Positions 54,401 through 64,000 of a stretch of DNA of 64,000 nt are shown here, one piece after another. A model generated the notes under the pieces. The model was not told where the DNA came from. It saw nothing but the letters and a program-made list of their open reading frames with translations, and did no database searches. This DNA is from Paragorgia papillata (taxonomy: Eukaryota > Cnidaria > Anthozoa > Scleralcyonacea > Coralliidae): NCBI GenBank assembly GCA_035771165.1, contig JAWNZC010000025.1:3569501-3633500 (forward strand). The letters are read 5' to 3'. A program made the position numbers and the translations under genes. Numbering within the stretch: the stretch's first letter is position 1; every line of letters begins with the position of its first letter.

Positions 54401-54519
54401 ACTGCGAGTTACTTTGTGTGAGGACTGGAAAGTGATTTTTTTGCCCCTGTATAAATGTCTTATCAGTTAAAAACGGAGTTTGTCTTCTCAATTATTATAT
54501 ATATCATAGTACAAAGAGT

Positions 54520-54525
54520 TTTATT
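54520..54525 (-). terminator. Poly(A) signal candidate of the PDP-like gene
   Basis: AATAAA on the minus strand about 180 bases after the stop codon at 54707. The hexamer is common in AT-rich DNA, so this is positional evidence only. Confidence 0.35.
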
Positions 54526-54706
54526 TATGTTTCCATCATGTTCTCAATGTTTTCAATATTATGACATGTTCTCTCCCTTACCAAAATCTTATTAGATCCA
54601 ATAGAAATGGGTACCAAAATCTAATAGGAAAATTAGGAATTCCATGAACTTTTTTGTAAGGGCCTGATATAACACAATTCCAATCAAAATAGAAACTAGT
54701 CAATTA

Positions 54707-57008
54707 TCAATTGTTAAAAGTTATCACAATCACAGTAATATCATCTCGATACATGCGAACTTGAGGAAACGGCAATGAAAGCATTGATATAAGTTTGTCG
54801 TTATTTTCACCACCCAATGCATGACGTACAAGCGCTGTAGCAGCATTATCACAAGTAACATCAGATTCCTTCACTGTAGTACGATTCACAATATCATTCC
54901 TACCTCGAGTTTTTAAATAGTTTTCAACAACCTCAACTGCATCCTCATTGCTCACCAGATCCCAGAGTCCATCAGTGGCTAGTATAAGGAATTTAAATCC
55001 TGACGATGGAAGATGATAATGTGTAACTTCTGGCTGTGCAGTTAAATATGGTGGGCTGTGATAAAACATTGGAATCAATCGACTCACATCTGGACCATAA
55101 AGCAAACTGAAACATCTTTTTATTGTATCAACATTCCATTTCAGCCATGCATTTCCAAATGCCCTGAGGGGAGCAAGAATTCCCATTAGTCTCCCTTCAG
55201 AGAATAAATTATCAGCTTCAACATTTGGATGTTCGTTTAAGATTCTAGAAACCTCATGTGGGTTACCTATAAAAACATTTTAAAAATAGTTTACAACCTG
55301 GTTTTCATATTTTTTTGTGGCATACTATGTCGGCATGCAAGGTTTTCCGATGTTAGTTAAGTAACAATAGAATATTCTTCGGGACCAATCAAATTTCAGA
55401 AGATTTTTCTGATCACATCCTGGGTCAGTCTGATGCAGTAGATACATGTACAGTACATCCAAGGATGCTTATTTTGTGATAATGGTTTTATTATATAACC
55501 TGACCTAGCTACTAGTACATTTACCCTCAATGTGGCACACCTACCAACTATACTAGTCAGTGGCACTGGCAAGACTGGTGTAATGGGGAAGGGGGGGGGG
55601 TGTGTTGCAGAATTTAGGGGGGTCTGAGGACATGCTCTATTTTGCTAACATTAGTTCCTCCCCCCCCTCCTAAATATCTGTTTCCCATCAAATTTCACAA
55701 AAACTCAAAATGATCCTGGTGACGGTTGGGGGGATGGCTGCCTCACCTGGCCAATGCCATTGTTACTACTGTGGTGGGCTTACTGCCTATACATCCTTTG
55801 CACTTTGTCTCTTATTGATGGAGGGAAAATATTTGTAAACAATGAGATTTTCATTAATGATCCATACTTTTGAGTGGCAGAAGTTTGAAGTTGTCTTTTA
55901 GATCAGCCCTTTTGACATCTGTCATCATGTGTAAAGGGTCTCTAGTAGTCTATATGCAGACTCAATTACATGTACACAAAATAAATAGATACATATTTAT
56001 ATACCACATATACATGTATTATATGGTAGCTTCAATATAAATTTCAAAAGAGTTGTATTTTTGCAGTTTAACCAAATTTTATTATATTATTAGCCATTTA
56101 CCTGTAGTTTGGTCAAGTGATAACTGCTGAGCTGAAACCAATCCATCATCACTCTGCACTCCTGCAACAGCTCGACAGTCACCAGTGTTAGCAATGTAGA
56201 CCCCATCTTTGGTCACATAACTTGCCAAAACACAGCAACCAGACTGGACAGCAGTTAAATATGGTACAATATCATTGACATTATGATCTACAACAGACCT
56301 CAAAGCTTCATTGTGTAAATCATTATCCACTTGAAGAAAAGCCTGTTCTAAAGCTTTCAAAATGCCAGATTTCTTCCAATAGAGTTCATGATTCTTGCTG
56401 TGTTCTTGATGTGCATTTTTTCTTTCCAAAAGTAAATTTTCAAAACTTTCTTTACATAATGGATCATTACAAAAATCATAAACTGAAGATTGTGTTGGTT
56501 TCTTAAACAGTTCTGTGAAACTAGGAGATTTTTTGGGTGCTAAAAACGCAGCAATGTATGTTGAAAGTCTTTGGGAAATATTCTCAGCACATATTTCGCC
56601 TCCATGTCCATCAACAACGCCAAAAAGTAAGCCATCTTTTTCTTCTTGAAACGTAAGCCTTGAAGCAAACCATCTATCCTCAGATGGTCTGTTAGAAGCA
56701 AGTTGTGAGACATCACAATGAGTTATGACAAGATCCTTTAGCACTACAGAATCTTGTCTCTCCCGAAGTAAGGTACTGATTTTAGAACTTGAAACAGCTT
56801 CAGTTTGGGAACCAGTTGTATCAAAACGCTTGGAGTACAACAAACCATTCGTTCTTAAATTTAAAAAATACTCTTTCCCAAAGCTTTCTCTGTGGTTTAA
56901 AAGTGGAATGAAAGCATAACTTCGTCGTTGGCGGCCGAAATGTTCAGTTAGAATAAAAAAACGTTTAGGCTTCAGAAGTAACTTCCAATTGCATTTAAAA
57001 AAATACAT
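54707..57008 (-). CDS. Pyruvate dehydrogenase phosphatase-like mitochondrial PP2C, 2 coding exons
   Basis: Exon 1 is 57008-56102 and exon 2 is 55266-54707 (stop TGA). The join is in phase (Gly codon split 1/2) and gives 488 residues. The N-terminus (MYFFKCNWKLLLKPKRFFIL) is basic and lacks early acidic residues, as a mitochondrial presequence would. PP2C motifs are in order: SEDRW, GVVDGHGG, NTGDCRAVAGVQ, the PDP-specific LAPLRAFGNAWLKW and YHSPPYLTAQPEVTHYHL, ATDGLWDL and MYRDDITVIVI. The metal-binding acidic residues are all present. PDP1/PDP2 dephosphorylate and so reactivate the E1 alpha subunit of the pyruvate dehydrogenase complex in the matrix. PDP1 versus PDP2 cannot be resolved here. 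A TA-flanked transposon lies 350 bases upstream of the ATG, close to the promoter. An AATAAA on the minus strand at 54525-54520 is a plausible poly(A) signal. Confidence 0.93.
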
Positions 57009-57502
57009 TACTCAAACTTCTTGTAGGAAAAAAAGACCTTAAAACCTACATAAGCCTAACTTCATCAAATAAATAAAAATACGTCGCCCTTCAAACCACT
57101 TTCGTGAATTAAAAACTCCATAACTTCGTTGACATTGACTTCTCTGATTTCTCCGCCATTTTGTCAGAAGGACGTGACCAATGATCACATTTAATTTTAA
57201 TATCACAATTTATGCAATAATTTGATAATTTAATATTTAATGATAATTTATGAAATTTTCCATGAGTCTATGTGGGTAATAATTCCATGTCCTACATAAC
57301 CCAAGTACTTCATGAAAGCCTTACCCCAACACACAACCTAACCTAAGGATGGCAATAGGTGGTTTTCACGTGACGTCATAGGCCAAGCGGCGGCCATATT
57401 TGTGTACCTGGCAGGCTAGTAATTATATGGAAATCATATGCCATAACTATCTTTTTAACAGTGTTGTTTTAAAACGAGAGCTTTTTCAGCAGAAATTTCG
57501 GG

Positions 57503-59014
57503 ATGGAATCTTCATTTCCTCTTTCGGAATATGCTAAGAAGCTTGACGAGCATGTAAAACGGCGTTATTTAGAGAAAATTACCTCAATTGGAGTTGATCC
57601 AGTACTGATCGAAGGCAAGCACTTCGAACCCGACTGTTTACCACCTGTGGAAGCGACTGACCTTCTTTTCTACCTGGTATTGGAGACAAGCTTCTACACT
57701 AAGCAGCAATTTAAGGCCTTCCGAAGCTTGCAAGCCTATAACCAAATGGTTTCGGGTTTTATTGCAAACGTACAAGGTCATATTATCGCCAACAAATTCG
57801 TTGTTTTAGCCAAGGTGCGACACTCGCAAAGAATGAACGATTCTTTGATTCGACTATGGATAATAACAGAAAAACAGGGTACGATTGTTGCTGCTCATTG
57901 TATGGGATGTATGGCTGGTCTTGGTGAATCCTGTTCACACATCGCCAGTGTTCTTTTTTATTTGGAAGCTTGGACTAAAATAAATGGGAAACTGTCTTGC
58001 ACGCAAGTAAAATGTTCATGGATTTTACCAACGTATGTCAAAGAAATTAAATACGAGAAAGTTCGGGATATAAACTTCAAATCTGCCAAGAAAATGAAAG
58101 ATGATTTAGATAAAACTATCGATTGCTTACCAGTAGTACCAGACGAGCCTAGCCAAAGTTCATTCAAAGAATCAGGCGAGCCAAGTGGGATAACAACTCC
58201 AACAGAAGTGGAAATGAACACGTTTTATGCCAAGTTAAGCAAATGCAAGGTCAAACCTGTGGCGCTTAGTTTGATATCACCCTATGCAGAAAGTTACGTT
58301 GTGAAGAGCCGTGCAATTCCTACCATTCATGATATGTTTACTGCAGAGTATCTTGATTTAACTTATACAGAACTGCTAAATGCATGCAAGCACATAGAAA
58401 TAAATATGTCTAAGGAAGACATTGCTCAAATTGAGAAAGACACCATGAATCAGTCTAAAGGTGCCAACTTTTTCAAACATCGTGCTGGCAGGATTGGTGC
58501 TTCACAGAGCAAATCAGCAGCCCATTCAAACCCAGCATTGCCATCCCAGTCACTGATTCAAACCATCTGTTACCCAGAATTAAGTAAATTTTACAGTAAG
58601 GCTGTGCAACATGGATGTGACCATGAAGGTGATGCAATCAAGGCCTATGAAAAAGAGATGAATAAAGTCCACACCAATTTCAAGGTTATTCCCTGTGGCC
58701 TCATAGTCAACGAGGATCATCCTTGGTTGCATGCAACTCCAGACTTTTTATGCACATGTGATTGCCATGATAATGGTTGTGGAGAGGTTAAATGTCCATA
58801 CTGCATTGAAGACTGCGACTTTGACAGCTATGTTTTAAAAAAGTCTTCCTGTCTAAATAAAGATAGTGATGGATCATATTACCTTAAACCAACTCACCAG
58901 TATTATTATCAAGTCCAAGTCCAACAGCAACTATTTACTACAAAGAGAAGCTACTGTGACTTTGTTGTTTGTGCATTTGTGCATTGGGCCCTTCAATGCA
59001 GTTTTCAATCATGA
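57503..59014 (+). CDS. SWIM-like zinc finger plus YqaJ-family nuclease of the transposon
   Basis: A 503-residue ORF from an ATG 145 bases inside the left terminus. Residues 130-150 carry Cys133, Cys136, Cys144 and His146 ([15 protein letters not shown]), a SWIM-like zinc-binding pattern. Residues 370-490 form a YqaJ/lambda-exonuclease-type nuclease core: [13 protein letters not shown], then HATPDF (Asp414), GEVKCP (Glu428, Lys430) and the Gln-rich [12 protein letters not shown] helix, followed by CDFVVCAF. In the family this PD-(D/E)xK fold cuts or resects DNA, and ISL2EU transposons carry it as a second protein. The usual tail after CDFVV appears to be missing: the frame ends 14 residues later, where a C48 protease-like sequence begins in another frame. 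That suggests a deletion junction. The ORF is otherwise uninterrupted. Confidence 0.85.
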   Translation: MESSFPLSEYAKKLDEHVKRRYLEKITSIGVDPVLIEGKHFEPDCLPPVEATDLLFYLVLETSFYTKQQFKAFRSLQAYNQMVSGFIANVQGHIIANKFVVLAKVRHSQRMNDSLIRLWIITEKQGTIVAAHCMGCMAGLGESCSHIASVLFYLEAWTKINGKLSCTQVKCSWILPTYVKEIKYEKVRDINFKSAKKMKDDLDKTIDCLPVVPDEPSQSSFKESGEPSGITTPTEVEMNTFYAKLSKCKVKPVALSLISPYAESYVVKSRAIPTIHDMFTAEYLDLTYTELLNACKHIEINMSKEDIAQIEKDTMNQSKGANFFKHRAGRIGASQSKSAAHSNPALPSQSLIQTICYPELSKFYSKAVQHGCDHEGDAIKAYEKEMNKVHTNFKVIPCGLIVNEDHPWLHATPDFLCTCDCHDNGCGEVKCPYCIEDCDFDSYVLKKSSCLNKDSDGSYYLKPTHQYYYQVQVQQQLFTTKRSYCDFVVCAFVHWALQCSFQS

Positions 59015-59380
59015 TCGGTGATTTCATTCAAATTCTGCATATAAATAAACAATCATTGGGTGTGTGTAAGTTCAATTGGCTGTGCACCAGGTTTTGTAAA
59101 GTTATTTGACAGTTTAAGTACTAGGAAAGTTTCAGAGGAAGTACAACAATTGGTGGGGAACTTACTGGGACCAACTTACCAAGGCATACTGTTAACAAAT
59201 GTCCAGCAGCAACAAAATACCAGCGACTGTGGCATATTTGCAATTGCATTTTCTACATGTCTGGCATATGGGCTAGATCCGGAGAAGGTAACATTTGACA
59301 TTCCAAAGATGCGTGCTCATCTATTGAGTTGTCTGAAGAAGAACATGATTTATCTATTTCCTGTACAACACATCTGTTAA
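58984..59380 (+). pseudogene. Ulp1/SENP-like C48 cysteine protease remnant in the transposon
   Basis: The plus strand reads [17 protein letters not shown] in one frame (58996-59046), overlapping the end of the YqaJ ORF. One base later, in the next frame (59051-59380), it reads NNHWVCVSSIGC, FDSLST, QQQQNTSDCGIFAIAF, MRAHLLSCL and a stop. The His-Asp-Gln-Cys series (HW, FDS, Q, DCG) is the C48 catalytic layout, so this is the C-terminal half of a Ulp1-like peptidase. The shift falls in an AAA run at 59047-59049. The N-terminal half of the peptidase is absent, probably removed in the same event that trimmed the YqaJ tail. C48 domains are known passengers of several eukaryotic DNA transposons. 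I infer that this one belonged to the element, not to the host. A split final exon is the alternative. Confidence 0.7.
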
Positions 59381-59581
59381 AAACAATGTTTTACTTTATG
59401 TCTATCAGTTTTTTTTATTACAAATTTAAGATGTTTTCATAACAAGTGTAAGACAAATTAGCAAATGTTATCAAACATAATTTCTTCCATAATTAATATT
59501 AATTACATGTACCAGTACATTTTAGCAAAATTACTGTGAAGGTCTTTAAATTATATAATTATGATATAGTATAAAAAAATG

Positions 59582-59664
59582 TAATCCTCTCAATATAGCC
59601 ATAATGGCCCTGCACCTTAGTTTCATTTATATACAGGGCCATTACAGCCATATTGAGAGGATTA
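59582..59664. repeat. Small hairpin between the two transposon genes
   Basis: Arms TAATCCTCTCAATATAGCC and its reverse (GGC.TATTGAGAGGATTA) enclose about 25 bases, with a second inner pair (GGCCCTG/CAGGGCC). It lies in the space between the convergent ORFs. It may be a tiny nested MITE or a terminator-like structure. Confidence 0.5.
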
Positions 59665-60415
59665 ATTTTTTTTCCTCCTGTAGGCTTGTTTTCATCAAAA
59701 CTCTGCTGTCAATGCTGATGCACAAGAAGAAAAAAGATGCTCAAGGAAAAAGTGCATCAGTATTATTCTATTTTTATGCCCCTCAGGAAGTGGGCTTGCA
59801 AATTATTTAAAAGCTCTTCCCACTAGTGCTCTCCCTTTGTTGGATGTATAATATTAATTAGCTGAATAAATGGAAGCTTCAGCCTTCAGGAGAGAAAGGG
59901 TTCAGGTTAGTACATGACAACCTTTTTTACTATCGAGGCTGACATTTTTTTCCCATTCAAAGCTGTGGTTATATTAATAGTAGTGATAATAATAACAATG
60001 GGCTTAATTTCAACAGGGTAACACTATTAGTTAAAAACTGTTCACCTATGTGGCCCTGAATCTATAATTAGCTAAGAAATCATTTACATTATTATTATAT
60101 TGTATTTAAGTTATTACATAATGAATGTATTACAGTTGACGGTATTAAAATGCTAAAATAGGGTAAAAAGTCACCAAAGATAAAATATCAAACAAAGCTT
60201 TTGTTAACCCATTCCTGCTGATGCCAGCCTAACCTGCCTCTTCCCTCTGCTGAATAAAATTGTCTGGCATTAGCCATAAAATAATAAATGTCCTGCTCAG
60301 CAAAAGTGATTTAACTAGATCTCATGCAAGACTTACTGCACACCATTCACATATCCAATTATTTATCTTCTTTACTTTCTCATGATAGAGTGAGTCATGT
60401 TCTCAAAATCTAATT

Positions 60416-61897
60416 TTAGTCCAAAGGGATGATTCCTGGACATAGGTTTATTAGGGCGGAACAAACAGTAATTATTCTATCAATCATTGGTGTTGATGGT
60501 TCTCCAGATTCATTTCTGTTGCACATTAAGAAGTCAATTGGTAATGTACCAGAAAGTATGGTGTACTTTCTTCTGAGAAGGCCAATGACTCTTTCCACAT
60601 GGATCCGAATGTTTGCAATACCCCTGGTCTTCTCAACATCAACTGGATCAAGTTGTTCTTTTCCTTTTGTAAAAGCAGGGATAGCCAGATCAACACGGTG
60701 GGACATTAATGACTCGTGTATAGTAAAACCACGGTCGGCCAAAACAAGGTCTCCAGGGAGAAGATTTCTCAAAATGCCACAGTTTTCTGTCAAAAATTTA
60801 TCCGAGGTTCTGCCTCCCCAAGCTTTTGACACAAATGGGATTGTACCTTGTGGTGTAATTCCTATCAAAATCTTTACAGTGTTATGGTGTTTGTAAGATG
60901 AAAACGTCTGGGCACGTGCAACAAGATTTGATGGCCTTACAACGAACACCTCAAAGCAATCAATAATGACAGTCGTTTTCTTTCCGAATGAAAATTGAAA
61001 ACATTGAGGCATTGTTCGCCATAAGTCCTCACGCTCCGGCCATCGAATTAGCGGTGAAAGTCGGATATCCAATGCAACCATCCACCTTGTAAATATTCGA
61101 GAAACAGTCGACACTGAAATGCCAAAACGGTATGCCAAATCTTGAAATGCCATGTTTAGTCTAAGCTTCATTAATGTCATAATAAATTCTTGAAAAAGTG
61201 TTAAATGCTGCGATTTGCACGAAATAAATGGTGCAACATGGTCGAAGGTCGTTTTCAAAATCTCAAAGGAAGGTAAGCCAGTATAAAAACTAACTTTTTC
61301 ATTATTTTCGGTAAATTCATCTTCATCAAGTGGCTTCGGACACTGATTTCCCTCGCGGTAAAGATAATCAAATTCCTCGGTTTGGGTGCTAGCACTGGTC
61401 GTATGGGAATAGTTTTCTCTTTCACTAGCTTCATTAAAATCAACATCAATAATCTGTTCACCTGCCTCTTTTAGCATTTGAAGCTTTAGTGCCTTTTCAG
61501 CTTCAAGTTCTTTCAACCTTTGCTCTCTTCTCTGTCGGCTAAGTTCTAGTTCCTTTGCCCTCATATCTCGTATTTCTGCGGCTTCAAGATCCTCGCGATC
61601 AGCCTTTTTCTTTGTGTGCCCAAGATTAAGAGTTGGCACCCAGTCAACGTTGAATTTGTCCCAACTTTTAGCTGCTCTACCACAAACAAAATGCCTTTGG
61701 CACACGCGGTCTGTATTCAATATGGCGTCTGTCAACCCATCTCTACTTATCGCATTTATCCAACGCTTTCTTCTTTCTTGGGACAATTCTTCCGCTTGTT
61801 CGCCTTGATTAGTAACAATCGAGGGTACTTTAGCAAAGTACACACCTTTATCACGTCCACTTTTAGAACCACAATCAACCATTAAGCAAAGAACCAT
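60416..61897 (-). CDS. THAP-DDE transposase (copy 1, intact)
   Basis: An intact ORF of 493 residues, ATG at 61897, starting 123 bases inside the right terminus. The N-terminal THAP domain has the C2CH zinc ligands Cys4, Cys9, Cys66 and His69 and the WVPT box at 87-90. It should bind the terminal repeats. A charged coiled coil follows (about 95-147: [19 protein letters not shown]). Then comes an HTH_Tnp_4-like segment ([20 protein letters not shown], 253-272) and a DDE_Tnp_4 catalytic core with Asp313 (VIIDCFEV), Asp388 (VLADRGF) and Glu435 (HVERVIG). Together these would cut and paste the element in the nucleus. Nothing is missing, so this copy looks recently active. The reading frame is identical to that of the inverted second copy except for one base. 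Confidence 0.92.
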   Translation of the reverse strand: MVLCLMVDCGSKSGRDKGVYFAKVPSIVTNQGEQAEELSQERRKRWINAISRDGLTDAILNTDRVCQRHFVCGRAAKSWDKFNVDWVPTLNLGHTKKKADREDLEAAEIRDMRAKELELSRQRREQRLKELEAEKALKLQMLKEAGEQIIDVDFNEASERENYSHTTSASTQTEEFDYLYREGNQCPKPLDEDEFTENNEKVSFYTGLPSFEILKTTFDHVAPFISCKSQHLTLFQEFIMTLMKLRLNMAFQDLAYRFGISVSTVSRIFTRWMVALDIRLSPLIRWPEREDLWRTMPQCFQFSFGKKTTVIIDCFEVFVVRPSNLVARAQTFSSYKHHNTVKILIGITPQGTIPFVSKAWGGRTSDKFLTENCGILRNLLPGDLVLADRGFTIHESLMSHRVDLAIPAFTKGKEQLDPVDVEKTRGIANIRIHVERVIGLLRRKYTILSGTLPIDFLMCNRNESGEPSTPMIDRIITVCSALINLCPGIIPLD

Positions 61898-62022
61898 CTT
61901 ATCTGACTATTCGGACAACCTGATATTAGTGATATATAAGGGAATGTTTCTTGTGAGGTACACAAATATGGCGGCGTAGCAACAGTTGCTATGCTATTTA
62001 TCACGTGACTGAAAACCACCTA

Positions 62023-64000
62023 TAGGTGGTTTTCAGTCACGTGATAAATAGCATAGCAACTGTTGCTACGCCGCCATATTTGTGTACCTCACAAGAAACA
62101 TTCCCTTATATATCACTAATATCAGGTTGTCCGAATAGTCAGATAAGATGGTTCTTTGCTTAATGGTTGATTGTGGTTCTAAAAGTGGACGTGATAAAGG
62201 TGTGTACTTTGCTAAAGTACCCTCGATTGTTACTAATCAAGGCGAACAAGCGGAAGAATTGTCCCAAGAAAGAAGAAAGCGTTGGATAAATGCGATAAGT
62301 AGAGATGGGTTGACAGACGCCATATTGAATACAGACCGCGTGTGCCAAAGGCATTTTGTTTGTGGTAGAGCAGCTAAAAGTTGGGACAAATTCAACGTTG
62401 ACTGGGTGCCAACTCTTAATCTTGGGCACACAAAGAAAAAGGCTGATCGCGAGGATCTTGAAGCCGCAGAAATACGAGATATGAGGGCAAAGGAACTAGA
62501 ACTTAGCCGACAGAGAAGAGAGCAAAGGTTGAAAGAACTTGAAGCTGAAAAGGCACTAAAGCTTCAAATGCTAAAAGAGGCAGGTGAACAGATTATTGAT
62601 GTTGATTTTAATGAAGCTAGTGAAAGAGAAAACTATTCCCATACGACCAGTGCTAGCACCCAAACCGAGGAATTTGATTATCTTTACCGCGAGGGAAATC
62701 AGTGTCCGAAGCCACTTGATGAAGATGAATTTACCGAAAATAATGAAAAAGTTAGTTTTTTATACTGGCTTACCTTCCTTTGAGATTTTGAAAACGACCT
62801 TCGACCATGTTGCACCATTTATTTCGTGCAAATCGCAGCATTTAACACTTTTTCAAGAATTTATTATGACATTAATGAAGCTTAGACTAAACATGGCATT
62901 TCAAGATTTGGCATACCGTTTTGGCATTTCAGTGTCGACTGTTTCTCGAATATTTACAAGGTGGATGGTTGCATTGGATATCCGACTTTCACCGCTAATT
63001 CGATGGCCGGAGCGTGAGGACTTATGGCGAACAATGCCTCAATGTTTTCAATTTTCATTCGGAAAGAAAACGACTGTCATTATTGATTGCTTTGAGGTGT
63101 TCGTTGTAAGGCCATCAAATCTTGTTGCACGTGCCCAGACGTTTTCATCTTACAAACACCATAACACTGTAAAGATTTTGATAGGAATTACACCACAAGG
63201 TACAATCCCATTTGTGTCAAAAGCTTGGGGAGGCAGAACCTCGGATAAATTTTTGACAGAAAACTGTGGCATTTTGAGAAATCTTCTCCCTGGAGACCTT
63301 GTTTTGGCCGACCGTGGTTTTACTATACACGAGTCATTAATGTCCCACCGTGTTGATCTGGCTATCCCTGCTTTTACAAAAGGAAAAGAACAACTTGATC
63401 CAGTTGATGTTGAGAAGACCAGGGGTATTGCAAACATTCGGATCCATGTGGAAAGAGTCATTGGCCTTCTCAGAAGAAAGTACACCATACTTTCTGGTAC
63501 ATTACCAATTGACTTCTTAATGTGCAACAGAAATGAATCTGGAGAACCATCAACACCAATGATTGATAGAATAATTACTGTTTGTTCCGCCCTAATAAAC
63601 CTATGTCCAGGAATCATCCCTTTGGACTAAAATTAGATTTTGAGAACATGACTCACTCTATCATGAGAAAGTAAAGAAGATAAATAATTGGATATGTGAA
63701 TGGTGTGCAGTAAGTCTTGCATGAGATCTAGTTAAATCACTTTTGCTGAGCAGGACATTTATTATTTTATGGCTAATGCCAGACAATTTTATTCAGCAGA
63801 GGGAAGAGGCAGGTTAGGCTGGCATCAGCAGGAATGGGTTAACAAAAGCTTTGTTTGATATTTTATCTTTGGTGACTTTTTACCCTATTTTAGCATTTTA
63901 ATACCGTCAACTGTAATACATTCATTATGTAATAACTTAAATACAATATAATAATAATGTAAATGATTTCTTAGCTAATTATAGATTCAGGGCCACATAG
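62023..64000. mobile_element. Inverted second copy of the ISL2EU-type element (right-terminal part, cut by window edge)
   Basis: Starting at the dyad within CCACCTATAGGTGG, the sequence repeats copy 1 in reverse complement to the window edge, including the whole transposase gene and its 3' flank down to the partner of 60046. The only difference I found is six Ts instead of five at about 62755-62760. The two copies meet right end to right end, separated only by TATA. See the palindrome finding for the artefact question. Confidence 0.85.
62148..63630 (+). pseudogene. THAP-DDE transposase (copy 2, one-base frameshift)
   Basis: Same protein as the minus-strand copy: the THAP domain and coiled coil lie in one frame up to about 62757, and the catalytic core lies in the next frame to the stop at 63628-63630. 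The break is a run of six Ts where copy 1 has five (GTTAGTTTTTT versus GTTAGTTTTT). It terminates the first frame at residue 211, before the DDE core. If the extra T is a read error the gene is intact. If real, the copy is dead. Confidence 0.88.

Larger units (their letters stand above)
57358..62020. mobile_element. ISL2EU-type DNA transposon, about 4.66 kb, with TA target duplication
   Basis: The left end starts GGTGGTTTTCACGTGAC after a TA at 57356-57357. The right end is its inverted form and is followed by TA at 62021-62022. Both ends also share a subterminal GCGG..CCATATTTGTGTACCT stretch. Inside are a SWIM-like/YqaJ nuclease ORF and a broken C48 protease segment on the plus strand, and a THAP-DDE transposase on the minus strand, in convergent orientation. 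Eukaryotic ISL2EU (IS4EU) transposons are known to combine a DDE transposase related to the IS5/ISL2 group with a YqaJ-type exonuclease and a 2-bp duplication, so the assignment rests on gene content plus termini. The element interrupts a low-copy repeat (57268-57340) that is also seen near 40186-40265. It sits about 350 bases upstream of the PDP-like gene. Confidence 0.85.

Noticed and set aside
60429..60896. 155-residue plus-strand frame
   Set aside because: Antisense shadow of the transposase gene; the same applies to its mirror at 63150-63617.

Overview
The window is animal nuclear DNA. Genes are split by many short GT-AG introns, spacers are AT-rich, and the sequence is packed with palindromic DNA-transposon remnants. 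The gene set and the extreme load of hairpin-like MITEs point to an early-branching metazoan, most likely an anthozoan cnidarian (coral or sea anemone). This is an inference; no ribosomal or mitochondrial marker is present.

Six host genes are well supported. (1) 0.6-5.5 kb, plus strand: the 3' half of GAS8/DRC4, a nexin-dynein regulatory complex subunit of cilia, in eight phase-0 exons. (2) 12.7-16.2 kb, plus: MYLIP/IDOL, a FERM-RING ubiquitin ligase in four coding exons, with a one-base frameshift just before the RING. (3) 20.9-22.3 kb, plus: an intronless Shaker-type voltage-gated potassium channel. (4) 35.2-39.5 kb, minus: complete AHCY in seven coding exons. (5) 40.7-50.7 kb, minus: a complete SLC6 transporter of the SLC6A15-A20 type in nine coding exons. 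(6) 54.7-57.0 kb, minus: a mitochondrial pyruvate dehydrogenase phosphatase in two coding exons. A further three-exon gene for a small secreted peptide is proposed at 25.1-27.1 kb, minus. The host genes are functionally unrelated, as is normal for animal gene order.

The right end (57.36 kb to the edge) is a TA-flanked DNA transposon of about 4.66 kb with GGTGGTTTTC termini. It encodes a THAP plus DDE transposase on one strand, and a SWIM-like plus YqaJ nuclease ORF followed by a broken Ulp1/C48 protease segment on the other. I assign it to the ISL2EU (IS4EU) type. From its right terminus the sequence folds back: 62023-64000 is the reverse complement of 60046-62022, with one homopolymer difference noted.

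The introns and intergenic spaces hold at least fifteen inverted-repeat elements. They include Harbinger-like MITEs with TTA/TAA duplications and shared GGCC(C)TGTTTACA-type ends, a hAT-like MITE with a perfect 8-bp duplication, a three-copy family with 7-bp duplications, a mariner-like palindrome, tRNA-related SINEs, two nested insertions and an 850-bp minisatellite at 24.2-25.1 kb. The long stretches at 27.2-35.2 kb and 50.7-54.7 kb show no gene that I can support.
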